A stretch of DNA of 64,000 nt from Arthrobacter sp. SLBN-112 (GTDB lineage: Bacteria > Actinomycetota > Actinomycetes > Actinomycetales > Micrococcaceae), in contig NZ_JAUSXY010000001.1 of assembly GCF_030944625.1 (NCBI RefSeq), forward strand, positions 4,216,001-4,280,000. The letters run 5' to 3'. Numbering within the stretch: the first letter of the stretch is position 1; each line of letters begins with the position of its first letter. The translations under genes were made by a program, and so were the position numbers. The notes under the pieces were generated by a model, which did no database searches, was not told where the DNA came from, and saw only the letters and a program-made list of their open reading frames with translations. Shown here in pieces: positions 44,457 through 53,069 of the stretch.

Positions 44457-46186
44457 GCCACTTCCTCCACGCTCAACTGGGATTCGACGATTTCCTGGTA
44501 CGTAGGCGAGGTTTCCAACAGTTCCTCGTGGGTGCCCCGGTCCACGATCCGGCCATTGTCCAGCACCAGGATCTGGTCGGCGTCGGTAATGGTGGAGATG
44601 CGCTGGGCCACGATGATCACGGTGGCGTCCGAGGTTATGCCCTTGAGGGCGGCCCGGAGCCGGGCGTCAGTGGCCACGTCCAGGGCCGAGAAGGAGTCGT
44701 CGAAAAGGTAGACCCTCGGTTTTGTCACCAGCGCACGGGCAATGCAGAGACGCTGGCGCTGGCCGCCGGATACGTTGGTTCCCCCCTGTGCGATCCGCGA
44801 GTCCAGCCCGTTCTTCTTCTCCCGGACAAAGGACTCTCCCTGGGCGACGCGGAGGGCGTCCCACAGCTCTTGGTCCGTGGCTTCGGTTTTCCCGAACCGG
44901 AGGTTGTGCTCGATGGTGCCTGAGAAAAGGTAGGGACGCTGTGGCACCAGGGCCACGCGTTTGGTGATCTCGGCGCGGTCCATGTGGTCCACCGGAACGC
45001 CGTCCAGCAGCACCTGGCCGTCCACGGGATCGTACAGCCTCGGGAGGAGGGACAGCAGCGAGGTCTTGCCGGCACCCGTGGAACCGATGATCGCGACGGT
45101 CTGTCCGGGCCGGGCCGTGAAGCTGACGTTACTGAGCACCGGCGACTCGGCTCCCGGGTAGGCGAAGGTGACGTTGCGGTACTCCACCACGCCGGCCAGC
45201 GAGGCCGGGGCCTGCGGAGTTTGGGGATCGTGGATGGAGGGCTCCACACCGAGCACTTCGCCGATGCGGTCAGCGCAGACGGAGGCGCGCGGGATCATCA
45301 TGGCCATGAAGGTGCCCATCATGACGGCCATCAGGATCTGGAGCAGGTACTGCAGGAACGCCGTCAGCGATCCCACCTGCATGGCCCCGGCGTCCACGCG
45401 CTGGCCGCCAAACCAGAGCACGGCGGCGGTGGACAGGTGCAGGATCATGCTGATGGCCGGGAACATCAGGACGAACAGTGCCCCAATCCGAAGCGAAACG
45501 TCAGTAAGTTCCTTGTTGGCGCCGCCGAAACGTTCCGTTTCGTACGGTTCACGCACGAAAGCCCGGACCACCCGGATACCGATGATCTGTTCGCGGAGCA
45601 CGGCGTTGATCCGGTCGATTTTCCGCTGCATGGTGCGGAACAGCGGCATGAGCCGGACCACCAGGTACCCCACCACCACCGCCAGCAGCGGGACGGACAC
45701 CCAGACCAGCCACGACAGGTTCAGGTCCTCGCGCAGCGCCATGATGATGCCGCCGATGCACATGATGGGGGTGGCAACCATGAAGTTCAGTCCCATCAGC
45801 AGGAGCATCTGCACCTGCTGGACATCGTTGGTGCCACGGGTAATCAACGTTGGAGCTCCGAAGCCGTTGACGTCCTTGGCAGAGAAACTGGTGACCTTCC
45901 GGAACACAGCGCGCCGCAGGTCCCTGCCTACCGCCATGGCCGTGCGGGAGCCAAAATACACGCCGGCAATGGCTGCAGCGACCTGGGCGAAGGCCACGAG
46001 GAGCATCATGGCACCGGTACGCCAGATGAAATCGGTGTCTCCGCGCGCCACCCCTTCATCGATGATCTGCGCGTTCAGGCTGGGAAGGTACAGGGCGGCG
46101 ATGGTGGATGCGAGCTGGAAAACGACGACAGCCAGGATGTACGGCGAATACGGTTTGGAGTAGCGCCGAATAAGGGTCAGGAGCAT
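44453..46186 (-). CDS. ABC exporter half, subunit with degenerate catalytic site
   Basis: 577-aa ABC exporter half with six membrane helices and one ATPase domain. Walker A is GSTGAGKTSLLSLLP (about 362), the signature VSGGQRQRLCIARAL is canonical, but the residue after Walker B is Asp (VYLFDDSFSALD, about 492), and the switch His is Gln (IVAQRISTI). This marks the degenerate site of a heterodimeric exporter; the canonical signature here pairs with the intact site of the partner. The ATG sits six bases after TAGAGT, so the operon is leaderless. Drug or lipid export is likely. Confidence 0.9.
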   Translation of the reverse strand: MLLTLIRRYSKPYSPYILAVVVFQLASTIAALYLPSLNAQIIDEGVARGDTDFIWRTGAMMLLVAFAQVAAAIAGVYFGSRTAMAVGRDLRRAVFRKVTSFSAKDVNGFGAPTLITRGTNDVQQVQMLLLMGLNFMVATPIMCIGGIIMALREDLNLSWLVWVSVPLLAVVVGYLVVRLMPLFRTMQRKIDRINAVLREQIIGIRVVRAFVREPYETERFGGANKELTDVSLRIGALFVLMFPAISMILHLSTAAVLWFGGQRVDAGAMQVGSLTAFLQYLLQILMAVMMGTFMAMMIPRASVCADRIGEVLGVEPSIHDPQTPQAPASLAGVVEYRNVTFAYPGAESPVLSNVSFTARPGQTVAIIGSTGAGKTSLLSLLPRLYDPVDGQVLLDGVPVDHMDRAEITKRVALVPQRPYLFSGTIEHNLRFGKTEATDQELWDALRVAQGESFVREKKNGLDSRIAQGGTNVSGGQRQRLCIARALVTKPRVYLFDDSFSALDVATDARLRAALKGITSDATVIIVAQRISTITDADQILVLDNGRIVDRGTHEELLETSPTYQEIVESQLSVEEVA

Positions 46187-46192
46187 GGTTTC

Positions 46193-46262
46193 ACTCTAGC
46201 GAGGCCCACTGACATTGAGGCCGGATGGGGCGCACTTTCTGCCGACATTGTGGCCGGTGGGG
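46193..46262 (-). promoter_or_regulatory. ABC exporter promoter with tandem direct repeats
   Basis: TAGAGT on the minus strand (46193-46198) lies six bases before the ATG at 46186. GACATTGAGGCCGG (46211-46224) and GACATTGTGGCCGG (46244-46257) are direct repeats 33 bp apart, both followed by TGGGG. The nearer repeat covers the expected -35 region, so these look like operator sites. Confidence 0.55.
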
Positions 46263-46271
46263 CAGTTGGAA

Positions 46272-46319
46272 ATGCCGCAGCCCGCACCGGGAGAATCTTC
46301 CGGGTGCGGGCTGCGGCAT
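46272..46319. terminator. Hairpin downstream of the DHA2 exporter gene
   Basis: Perfect 17-bp arms (ATGCCGCAGCCCGCACC and its complement, 46272-46288/46303-46319) lie 45 bp past the minus-strand stop at 46364 and are followed on that strand by TTTCC. A terminator is likely, although the T-run is short. Confidence 0.6.
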
Positions 46320-46363
46320 GTTGGATCGCGGGCGCGAGGCCGTGGCTGGTCCGCCGGGACGGC

Positions 46364-48571
46364 CTACTGTCCCTGCACGGGCTCCGAACCATCTGCGGGA
46401 GATTGCCCGGGGGCGGCGGCACTGTGCTTGCCGCGGCCTGCCAGGTACAGCGCGGCCGCAGCCTGGAGCTTGCGTTCCTTCAGGAGCTTGCGCTGGAGCC
46501 TGCTGAGCTCCGCGGCCGTGGCCGCCTGCTTGGCTGCGACCTCCCGCTGGGAGCGGAGCTGCTCCTGGACGTCCAGCACCAGTCCGCCCAGTTCCACCTG
46601 CTGGCGGGCCAGCAACTGTTGGGTGTCCTGCAGTTTCCGGAGCGTGTCAGCGGCGCTGGCCACGGCGTCCGCAGCCTTGTCGACGCTGTCGGCAGACCGG
46701 AGGTCCAGCCCCTCGGAGCGGAAACTCCGGGCAAAGGCTTCCTCGAAGTCCTCCGTGGCAACCCTCCCAGTCGCCGCTGCCACAGCGGCAGCACCGCCGT
46801 CGTACATCTTGGCCGGGGCAGCTCCGGAACCCGCATGCACCGAACTCCGTGCCGCGGTTCCTGGCCTGGCGGGAACGCCTTCCGGCGTGGCGGCGGATAC
46901 CAGGGGCAACTGCCCGGTCATGGCGGTCATCCCGGCTTCGCCGGCGGCGTTGGCCTGCAGCGTGGACTCGGGGGTGATGTCAACGGTCTTGCGCAGCGGC
47001 ACTTCCTTGATGAAGATCACGGCGATGAGGGCAACGGCGCTGACAATGGCAGAGATCATGAAGATACCGGCTGTGGCGTCACCGTAGGCAGCACGCATGA
47101 TGTCCGCGATCGGGGCAGGCAGATCCTTGAGGTCCATGCTGGCGCCGCCGTTTCCGGTGGCCTGGACGCCCAGCTTCGTGAGCCCGTCGGTAGCCAGGTC
47201 CTTGACGTGGTTGGCCATGATGGCGCCCAGGACGGACACACCGATCGCGCCGCCCACCGAGCGGAAGAACGCAACGGAGGCGCTGGCCGAGCCGATGTCC
47301 TTGGCCTGGACGGTGTTCTGGACGGCGAGGACCAGGTTCTGCATCAGCATGCCCAGCCCGATGCCGAAAATGCCGGTGTAGAGGCCGGTCAGCCAGAGTT
47401 CGGTGGTGTGGTCCATGGTTCCGGCCAGCGCCAGGCCGCCGATCAGCAGGATGGTGCCGCCGATCAGGAACCTCTTCCACTTGCCGTAGCGGCTGATGAG
47501 CTGGCCGGACACCACCGAGCCGACCAGGTTGCCGGCGATCATGGGCAGCGTCAGCAGGCCGGCCTCGGTGGGCGTGGCGCCGCGGGCCACCTGGTAGTAC
47601 TGGCCCAGGAAGGTGGACGAACCGAACATGGCCACGCCAACGGCCACGGACGCAACGATGGCCAGGGCGGTGGTGCGCTCAGAGATGATCTTGAGCGGGA
47701 TGATCGGCTGGGACACCTTGGATTCCACCAGCACCAGCAGTGCGAGCAGGAGGACCCCGCCGCCCACCATTACTGCGGACTGCCACGACCACCAGTCGTA
47801 GTAGTCGGGCTGGCCGGCGAAGGAGACCCAGATGAGGAGCAGGCTCACGCCGGAGGTCAGCAGCACCGCCCCGAACCAGTCGATCTTGGCAGGACGCCGG
47901 ACGTGCGGGATCTTCAGCGTTACCTGGAGCAGGATCAAGGCGACGACGGCGAGCGGCACGCAGACGAAGAACGTCCAGCGCCAGCCAAGGGAGCTGTCCA
48001 CGATGAAGCCGCCCAGCAGCGGGCCGCCGGCGGTGCCGACAGCCATGACGCCGCCCATGTAGCCGGAGTACTTGCCGCGTTCGCGGGGCGGGATGATGGA
48101 GCCGATGATGGCCTGCGCCAGGGCGGTGAGGCCGCCCATGGCGATGCCCTGGATCACGCGGGCGGTGAGCAGGAACGGGATGCTTTCGGAGAAACCTGCC
48201 ATGACCGAGCCGGCAACGAAAATCACGATGCTGAGCTGGACCAGGACCTTCTTGTCGAAGAGGTCGGCGAGCTTGCCCCAGATGGGGGTGGTGGCTGCGT
48301 TGGCCAGCAGGGCGGCGGTGATGACCCAGGCGAAGTCGGTCTGGGTGCCCTTGAGCTCGGACATGATGGTGGGCAGCGCGTTTGCCACGATGGTGCTGCT
48401 GAGGATCGCGGTGAAGAAAGCGGCAAGGAGGCCGGTCAGGGCCTCCATGATCTGGCGGTGGTTCATGGGCGCGCCGGGCTCGTGGCGCTTGGATTGCCGC
48501 GATTCCTGCTTGGCGGAGCGCTGGCGCTGGCGCTCCTGCTCCTGGTCCGCGGCGGCGGTGACGTTGGCCAT
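46364..48571 (-). CDS. DHA2 (EmrB/QacA) family MFS exporter with long coiled-coil C-terminus
   Basis: 735-aa drug:H+ antiporter. Residues about 35-540 contain fourteen helices with the DHA2 motifs LSSTIVANALPTIMSEL and WGKLADLFDKK. The last about 195 residues are unusual: an Ala/Gly-rich spacer, then an amphipathic coiled coil (ADTLRKLQDTQQLLARQQVE, SRLQRKLLKERKLQ) in the cytoplasm. The gene begins one base after the marR stop, with GCAGGAG as ribosome site. Export of a toxic compound under MarR control is the likely role; the tail may mediate assembly or contact a partner. Confidence 0.9.
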   Translation of the reverse strand: MANVTAAADQEQERQRQRSAKQESRQSKRHEPGAPMNHRQIMEALTGLLAAFFTAILSSTIVANALPTIMSELKGTQTDFAWVITAALLANAATTPIWGKLADLFDKKVLVQLSIVIFVAGSVMAGFSESIPFLLTARVIQGIAMGGLTALAQAIIGSIIPPRERGKYSGYMGGVMAVGTAGGPLLGGFIVDSSLGWRWTFFVCVPLAVVALILLQVTLKIPHVRRPAKIDWFGAVLLTSGVSLLLIWVSFAGQPDYYDWWSWQSAVMVGGGVLLLALLVLVESKVSQPIIPLKIISERTTALAIVASVAVGVAMFGSSTFLGQYYQVARGATPTEAGLLTLPMIAGNLVGSVVSGQLISRYGKWKRFLIGGTILLIGGLALAGTMDHTTELWLTGLYTGIFGIGLGMLMQNLVLAVQNTVQAKDIGSASASVAFFRSVGGAIGVSVLGAIMANHVKDLATDGLTKLGVQATGNGGASMDLKDLPAPIADIMRAAYGDATAGIFMISAIVSAVALIAVIFIKEVPLRKTVDITPESTLQANAAGEAGMTAMTGQLPLVSAATPEGVPARPGTAARSSVHAGSGAAPAKMYDGGAAAVAAATGRVATEDFEEAFARSFRSEGLDLRSADSVDKAADAVASAADTLRKLQDTQQLLARQQVELGGLVLDVQEQLRSQREVAAKQAATAAELSRLQRKLLKERKLQAAAALYLAGRGKHSAAAPGQSPADGSEPVQGQ

Positions 48572-49054
48572 CTAGTTGACTCCTGCGTGTTCGTTGGTGG
48601 TTCCGGCCGCCCTTGCCCGGATGGAATTCTTCAGTGATGCGGTCAGCTTGCTCAGCATCGCCGCGGTTGCAGCGGCGTCGTCCTCGTTCCAGTCGACGAG
48701 GTAGCCCTGCAGGGTTTCTGCCCGGTGGCGGACCAGCTCAGCGAGCTTTTCCTTTCCCCTGGGTGAAAGGGCCAGCAGCTGGGCCCTGCCGTCGTCGGGG
48801 TCCTGTGTACGAAGCACCAGGCCGGCGTCCGCCAGTTCCGCGATGTGCCGGCTGAGTACCGGCGCGCTGACCCCGAGCCGTTCGGCGAGGTGCGCGGCCC
48901 GGGTTTCCCCTTCGCCGATGAACTTGAGCACCCCTTGGAGTGCGATGCCCGTGTCCTGACCTTTGACGTTGACCATGGTGACGCAGCGCAGCGCGCGCTG
49001 GAGGTCATAGATATGGCTGACGAGGTCGGCTGCGGTGGCCGGTGCGACAGACAT
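48572..49054 (-). CDS. MarR family transcriptional regulator
   Basis: 160-aa winged-helix dimer. DNA-binding part: GETRAAHLAERLGVSAPVLSRHIAEL, then the wing GLVLRTQDPDDGRAQLLALS, followed by a long dimerisation helix (VRHRAETLQGYLVDWNEDD). The ATG at 49054 follows AGGGAGG closely; an in-frame ATG at 49087 lies inside the operator and is unlikely. It is the first gene of a two-gene operon with the DHA2 exporter, so it probably represses both until a substrate binds. Confidence 0.92.
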   Translation of the reverse strand: MSVAPATAADLVSHIYDLQRALRCVTMVNVKGQDTGIALQGVLKFIGEGETRAAHLAERLGVSAPVLSRHIAELADAGLVLRTQDPDDGRAQLLALSPRGKEKLAELVRHRAETLQGYLVDWNEDDAAATAAMLSKLTASLKNSIRARAAGTTNEHAGVN

Positions 49055-49072
49055 GATCCTCCCTAAAGAATT

Positions 49073-49089
49073 AGTTGCTGCAAGCAACT
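49073..49089. promoter_or_regulatory. MarR operator
   Basis: Perfect palindrome AGTTGCT-GCA-AGCAACT starting 19 bp upstream of the marR start codon. A half site GGTTGCTTA follows at 49102-49110. The core AGTTGC/GCAACT recurs in the other MarR/MFS region at 60705-60764. Confidence 0.65.
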
Positions 49090-49150
49090 GTAACAGAAAA
49101 AGGTTGCTTAGGGAAACGAAGTGTATGCGAAGGTCCCGTCAACGACGACA

Positions 49151-49190
49151 CTCCCCCACGCAGCCGTTGCTTTGCCGGCACGTGAGGGAG
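49151..49190 (-). terminator. Possible terminator of the TPP-enzyme operon
   Basis: CTCCCCCACG and CGTGAGGGAG (49151-49160/49181-49190) pair at nine of ten positions, 24 bp past the stop at 49214. No clear T-run follows. Confidence 0.35.
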
Positions 49191-49213
49191 CGCTTGCGCA
49201 GAAGCCTGCGCGG

Positions 49214-50914
49214 TCAGAGATCCAGATGGGTGGGCGCGAACATCTTCAGGAGCGTTTCAACCACGACGACGTTGGGTCCGTCCGCGGCGAACGCGGCCTG
49301 GAGCGCGTCCCCCACATCCTCCGGGGCCACCCGGGTGGCCGGCACGCCGAAGGATTCGGCGAGTTTCACGAAATCGGGACGCGCCAGTTCGGTGGCCGTG
49401 GCCTTGCCGAACGAGCCCACCATGTACTCGCGCAGGATGCCGTAGCCGCCGTCGTCCACGATCAGCCACGTGACCGGCACGTTGTGCTGCCTGGCCGTGG
49501 CGAGCTCGGCGATGGAGTACATCGCCGAACCGTCGCCGGACACGGCCAGCACCCGGGCGGCGTTGCCGGCCTTCCCGGTGGTTTCCAGGCCCACCGCACC
49601 GCCGATTGCCGCCGGGAAGCCGAAGCCGAGGCCGCCGGCACCCTGGGCCGAGTGGAACTGGCCCTGGCGGGCGTCCCAGCAGGACCAGCCCCAGTACGCG
49701 CTGATGGTCATGTCCCAGAACGTCTGCATGTCCGCCGGGACCGCCTCACGGATGTCCGCCATGAAGTGCAGTTCCTTGGCCAGGTCCTGCGATTCCAGCC
49801 GGGCCTTCACCTTGGCGAGGGTGTCCTTGACCAGGTCCTCGGGCGAGGTACCGTGCCAGTCCGCCTGTTCGCCGTGCGGCTCCGTCAGGGCGGCGTCGAG
49901 CGCCGCCAGTGCCTGGCCGGCGTCGGCGCGAATGCCCAGGCCGGGCCGGTTGGACTCCAGTACGCGGGGTTCGGCGTCGATCTGGATGATCCTGCCGCGC
50001 GGCTCGAAGGTGAAGTAGTTGGATGTCACTTCGCCGAGCGAGGAGCCGATGACCACCAGTACGTCGGCATCCTCGAGCAGCTCCGTCATGTACTGGTCCT
50101 CGATCCAGGACTGGAGCGAGAGCTCATGGTTCCAGGGGAACGCGCCGTTGCCACCGGGCGTGCAGATGACCGGGGCGCGCAGCTTCTCCGCCAGGGACAA
50201 CAGCGATTTCTCCCCCTTGCCGCGCCTGGTGCCGCCGCCGGCGATGATCGCCGGGCGTTTCGCCTCCGAAAGCCAGGTCACCGCCTCGCGGACCAGTTCA
50301 ACGCGCGGCGGGTTGTCAGCGGCTTCGGCGAGCGCATCCTCCACCGGCGGCACCATGATGGGATCCAGCAGGACATTCTGCGGGATTTCCAGCCACACGG
50401 GTCCCTGCGGGGAGGAGATGGCTTCGGTCCAGGCGTCCTGGATGGCGGAAGGGATGCCGGAGGCGTGCTGGATCAGCCGCTGGCTCTTGGTGACGTTCGC
50501 GGCCGAGGCCTTCTGGTCATCAAGCTGGTGCAGCATGCCCTTGCGCCGCGCCCCGAGGCCCTCCAGGGGAATCTGGCTGGCCACCACCACCATGGGGACA
50601 CCGGTGGCGTACGCCTCCTGCAGCCCGGCCAGGGACGTCAGCGCGCCAGGGCCGGTGGACAGGAACAGGACACCCACCTCGCCTGTGGCGCGGGAGTAGC
50701 CGTCCGCGGCGAAGGCGGAGTTGTTTTCCACCCGCGAGGAGACGAAGTGCAGGTTGCCGCGGCCCATCGCATCAAAGAGTCCCAGGGCATGCTGGCCAGG
50801 GATGCCGAACACCGTCTTGGCGCCCAGCGCTTCAAGGGTTTCGACGACGAGGTCCCCGCCGTTGCGGGCACCTCCCCCTTGCGCGGCGGGAGTGGCGGGT
50901 GCAGGTTCGGTCAC
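49214..50914 (-). CDS. Thiamine pyrophosphate-dependent enzyme, acetolactate synthase-like
   Basis: 566-aa TPP enzyme with three domains. The PYR domain has FGIPGQHALGLFDAM and the activating Glu63 in SSRVENNSAFAADGYSRATG. The middle domain has AKRPAIIAGGGTRRG. The PP domain has GDGSAMYSIAEL (about 456) and the metal-site region VDDGGYGILREYM. The flavin-binding details of true acetolactate synthase could not be confirmed and no regulatory subunit gene follows, so it is not the housekeeping enzyme. It begins 4 bp after the ureohydrolase gene. TPP enzymes of this type join or split 2-oxo acids or aldehydes; the reaction is unknown, probably linked to the ureohydrolase product or substrate. Confidence 0.85.
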   Translation of the reverse strand: MTEPAPATPAAQGGGARNGGDLVVETLEALGAKTVFGIPGQHALGLFDAMGRGNLHFVSSRVENNSAFAADGYSRATGEVGVLFLSTGPGALTSLAGLQEAYATGVPMVVVASQIPLEGLGARRKGMLHQLDDQKASAANVTKSQRLIQHASGIPSAIQDAWTEAISSPQGPVWLEIPQNVLLDPIMVPPVEDALAEAADNPPRVELVREAVTWLSEAKRPAIIAGGGTRRGKGEKSLLSLAEKLRAPVICTPGGNGAFPWNHELSLQSWIEDQYMTELLEDADVLVVIGSSLGEVTSNYFTFEPRGRIIQIDAEPRVLESNRPGLGIRADAGQALAALDAALTEPHGEQADWHGTSPEDLVKDTLAKVKARLESQDLAKELHFMADIREAVPADMQTFWDMTISAYWGWSCWDARQGQFHSAQGAGGLGFGFPAAIGGAVGLETTGKAGNAARVLAVSGDGSAMYSIAELATARQHNVPVTWLIVDDGGYGILREYMVGSFGKATATELARPDFVKLAESFGVPATRVAPEDVGDALQAAFAADGPNVVVVETLLKMFAPTHLDL

Positions 50915-50918
50915 GGTG

Positions 50919-51983
50919 CTACTCCTTGGCGGCGGCAGCGAAACCGGCGGGCCGGTGGATTTCCCGGCCCAGGGCCTGGGCCTCGTAGCCGGTTACCGCG
51001 CCGAAGCGGTCCCCGGGAACGGCGTTGTCCGCCATCAGGGTCACCAGTTCGTAGGCGACATGGCTGGCCGCGACGCCGGTGATCTCGGCATGGTCGTAGG
51101 CCGGGGACACCTCGACGACGTCGGCCCCCACCAGGTTCATGCCGCGGAAGCCGCGGATGATTTCCAGGAGTTCGCGGCTGGTGATGCCGCCGGCCTCGGG
51201 TGTGCCGGTACCCGGCGCGTGGGCCGGATCCAGGACGTCAATATCCACGGAGATGTAGAGCGGGCGGTTGCCGATCCGCTCGCGGACCTTGGCCACAGTT
51301 TCCAGGACGCCCTGGTAGTAGACGTCCGCGGAGGTGACGATGCCGAACCCGAAGCGGTGGTCGTCGTCGAGATCCTTCTTGCCGTACAACGGGCCGCGGG
51401 TGCCGATGTGGCTGATGGCCTCGGTATCCAGGATGCCCTCCTCCACCGCCCGGCGGAATGGCGTGCCGTGGGTGTATTCGGCACCGAAGTAGGTGTCCCA
51501 GGTGTCCAGGTGGGCGTCGAAGTGGAGCATTGCAATAGGTTCGCCGGCCCGCTCGGCGGCGGCACGGAGCAGCGGCAGGGCGATGGTGTGGTCGCCGCCA
51601 AGGGTCAGCAGTTTGCTGCCGGCCGCTGTCAGGTCCAGAGCGTTCTGCTGGATGGTCTCGATGGCCTCGTTGATGTTGAACGGGTTGACCGCCATGTCCC
51701 CGGCGTCTGCCACCTGGATGTTCTCGAACGGGCTGACGTCCCAGGCCGGGTTGTAGGGACGCAGCAGCCGGCTGGCCTCGCGGACATGGTTGGCGCCGAA
51801 GCGGGCGCCGGGGCGGTAGGAAACTCCGGAATCGAAGGGGACACCCACCACCGTGACGTCGGCCTTGGCCACCTGGTCCAGGCGGGGCAGCCGGGCGTAG
51901 GTGGCGGCTCCGGCGTACCGCGGGATCCGGGATGAATCGATGGGGCCAAGGTTGCCGTTGGCTTCGATGCGCAGCTCTTCCAA
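50919..51983 (-). CDS. Ureohydrolase (agmatinase/4-guanidinobutyrase type)
   Basis: 354-aa arginase-superfamily enzyme that releases urea from a guanidino compound. All manganese ligands are present: GGDHT (His132), DAHLDTW (Asp156, His158, Asp160) and SVDIDVLDP (about 250). [21 protein letters not shown] and GLTTGE-like [10 protein letters not shown] segments place it with agmatinase-like enzymes. The substrate may be agmatine, 4-guanidinobutyrate or another guanidino acid; 4-guanidinobutyrase is known from Arthrobacter. It starts at ATG 51983 behind a leader with -10 TATGAT (52028-52033, minus strand). It leads an operon with the TPP enzyme. Confidence 0.9.
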   Translation of the reverse strand: MEELRIEANGNLGPIDSSRIPRYAGAATYARLPRLDQVAKADVTVVGVPFDSGVSYRPGARFGANHVREASRLLRPYNPAWDVSPFENIQVADAGDMAVNPFNINEAIETIQQNALDLTAAGSKLLTLGGDHTIALPLLRAAAERAGEPIAMLHFDAHLDTWDTYFGAEYTHGTPFRRAVEEGILDTEAISHIGTRGPLYGKKDLDDDHRFGFGIVTSADVYYQGVLETVAKVRERIGNRPLYISVDIDVLDPAHAPGTGTPEAGGITSRELLEIIRGFRGMNLVGADVVEVSPAYDHAEITGVAASHVAYELVTLMADNAVPGDRFGAVTGYEAQALGREIHRPAGFAAAAKE

Positions 51984-52027
51984 TGGAGGCCTCTCCTTCG
52001 AGGAGTTGAGGGGACTGTGTGACTGCC

Positions 52028-52033
52028 ATCATA
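52028..52033 (-). promoter_or_regulatory. -10 element of the ureohydrolase operon
   Basis: TATGAT on the minus strand, about 45 bp before the start codon. The predicted transcript has a short leader with an AAGGAGAGG ribosome site. No convincing -35 was found at the normal distance. Confidence 0.4.
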
Positions 52034-52093
52034 CACCGTAGTTTTCCAATGAGCATCAGATGTTTACTTTGGACTGGTCCCCGGTGGCATGCC

Positions 52094-52195
52094 GCGTCAC
52101 GCACGGCACGTTTTGGGCAGCCGAAAGCGGCCGGAAGCGCATGTTTTCAGGGAACTGCCTGCCGGCAGCCGCCCAAAAGCTGCTCCGCGTGACGC
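52094..52195. repeat. 102-bp nested inverted repeat upstream of the ureohydrolase operon
   Basis: Outer arms GCGTCACGC/GCGTGACGC (52094-52102/52187-52195) and inner arms TTTTGGGC/GCCCAAAA (52111-52118/52171-52178) share one axis, with exactly 8 bp between outer and inner arm on both sides. It fits paired operator sites or a large RNA hairpin. It lies between the regulator stop and the ureohydrolase promoter. Nothing else is seen in 51984-52232. Confidence 0.6.
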
Positions 52196-52232
52196 CGCGC
52201 CGAACGGGCGGGAATGAACACGCCGAACCGGG

Positions 52233-52808
52233 TCAGCGGCTGGCGGCGGGCACCAGGACCCAGAGCACCTCGACGGGCTTGTCCGTGGGATTGACCCAGG
52301 TGTGCGGTTCGCGGCCCGGGAACGTCACCGTATCGCCGGTGCTGAGGTCGTATTCCTCATTGGTGAGGATCAGCCTGATGGACCCCTTAATCACGTGCAG
52401 CACGTCCACGTCGCAGTCCACGGCGTAAAGCTCGGACTCGCCGCGGCCGTGCGGCTCGATGACGGCCTGGATGATCTGGACCCGGCGTTCCGAACGGGCG
52501 GTCAGCAGCCGCTCCACGATGCCTTGGCCGCCGAGCGAGATACGAGGCCCGTCATTCCGCTTGGTGAGGTGGGTTTCCGGTGCGGCAAAGAGCTCGCCGA
52601 TGGAGATCGAGAGCACCTGGCAGAGCGTCACCAGCGAGGCCACGGACGGTGAGGTCAGGTCCCGCTCAACCCGGCTGAGGAACCCCTTGGTCAGCCCGGT
52701 GGCGTCCGCAACCTGCTCGATGGTGAGCCGCTGGGACTGCCGGGCGGCCCGGATCCTGGAACCGATGGCAACCGGGACGTTGCTCGGCTCAACTGGCAGT
52801 GCCTTCAT
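52233..52808 (-). CDS. XRE family regulator with C-terminal cupin domain
   Basis: 191-aa regulator. Helix-turn-helix at about 16-70 (IGSRIRAARQSQRLTIEQVA, TGLTKGFLSRVERDLTSPS) and a cupin at about 110-185 (DVDVLHVIKGSIRLILTNEEY, GDTVTFPGREPHTWVNP). XRE-cupin proteins such as PuuR often control polyamine or amino-acid use. This one lies between the ureohydrolase operon and the divergent symporter, so it probably senses the guanidino compound or a product and controls both sides. AAAGG precedes the ATG. Confidence 0.9.
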   Translation of the reverse strand: MKALPVEPSNVPVAIGSRIRAARQSQRLTIEQVADATGLTKGFLSRVERDLTSPSVASLVTLCQVLSISIGELFAAPETHLTKRNDGPRISLGGQGIVERLLTARSERRVQIIQAVIEPHGRGESELYAVDCDVDVLHVIKGSIRLILTNEEYDLSTGDTVTFPGREPHTWVNPTDKPVEVLWVLVPAASR

Positions 52809-52961
52809 CTACGAACCTTTCATGGCCGGCAGCCCGGCTCCGCTCTCGAGCCATCCTAATCCGCGGCGCTTTTGTGACGCGCGCATGCCACACGCAGGCC
52901 GCGCGGCGCCGATCGTTCTTGACTGTTGCGGGCGTCACATCCTAGGCTTTGAAAACTCCTG

Positions 52962-52976
52962 TTGCCTATAGGGCAA
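52962..52976. promoter_or_regulatory. Palindrome in the regulator/symporter divergent region
   Basis: TTGCC-TATAG-GGCAA is a perfect dyad about 95 bp upstream of the symporter start and 154 bp from the regulator start. It is a candidate operator. A TTGAAA lies 12 bp upstream of it. The rest of the 52809-53069 gap shows no other element. Confidence 0.4.
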
Positions 52977-53069
52977 TAGTTGGATCCCCTCCGTTCGTCC
53001 GCGGCGGTTCCGGGCGCCGCCGCCCCGGTCCCACACCCGGCACCCAACAGCTCCAAGGAGCCCCTCAAT

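Noticed and set aside
44984..48637. Open frame of about 1217 codons antisense to the ABC and DHA2 exporter genes
   Set aside because: It reads as Arg/Gly/His/Asp-rich noise, mirrors real membrane proteins on the other strand, and has no ribosome site or domain. High GC keeps antisense frames open.
49121..51082. Plus-strand frame of about 650 codons over the TPP enzyme
   Set aside because: Antisense to a complete TPP enzyme and rich in Gly, Arg and His without any motif.
52962..52976. Transposon end or att site at the TTGCCTATAGGGCAA palindrome
   Set aside because: No transposase, integrase or second copy was found in the window; an operator is more likely.
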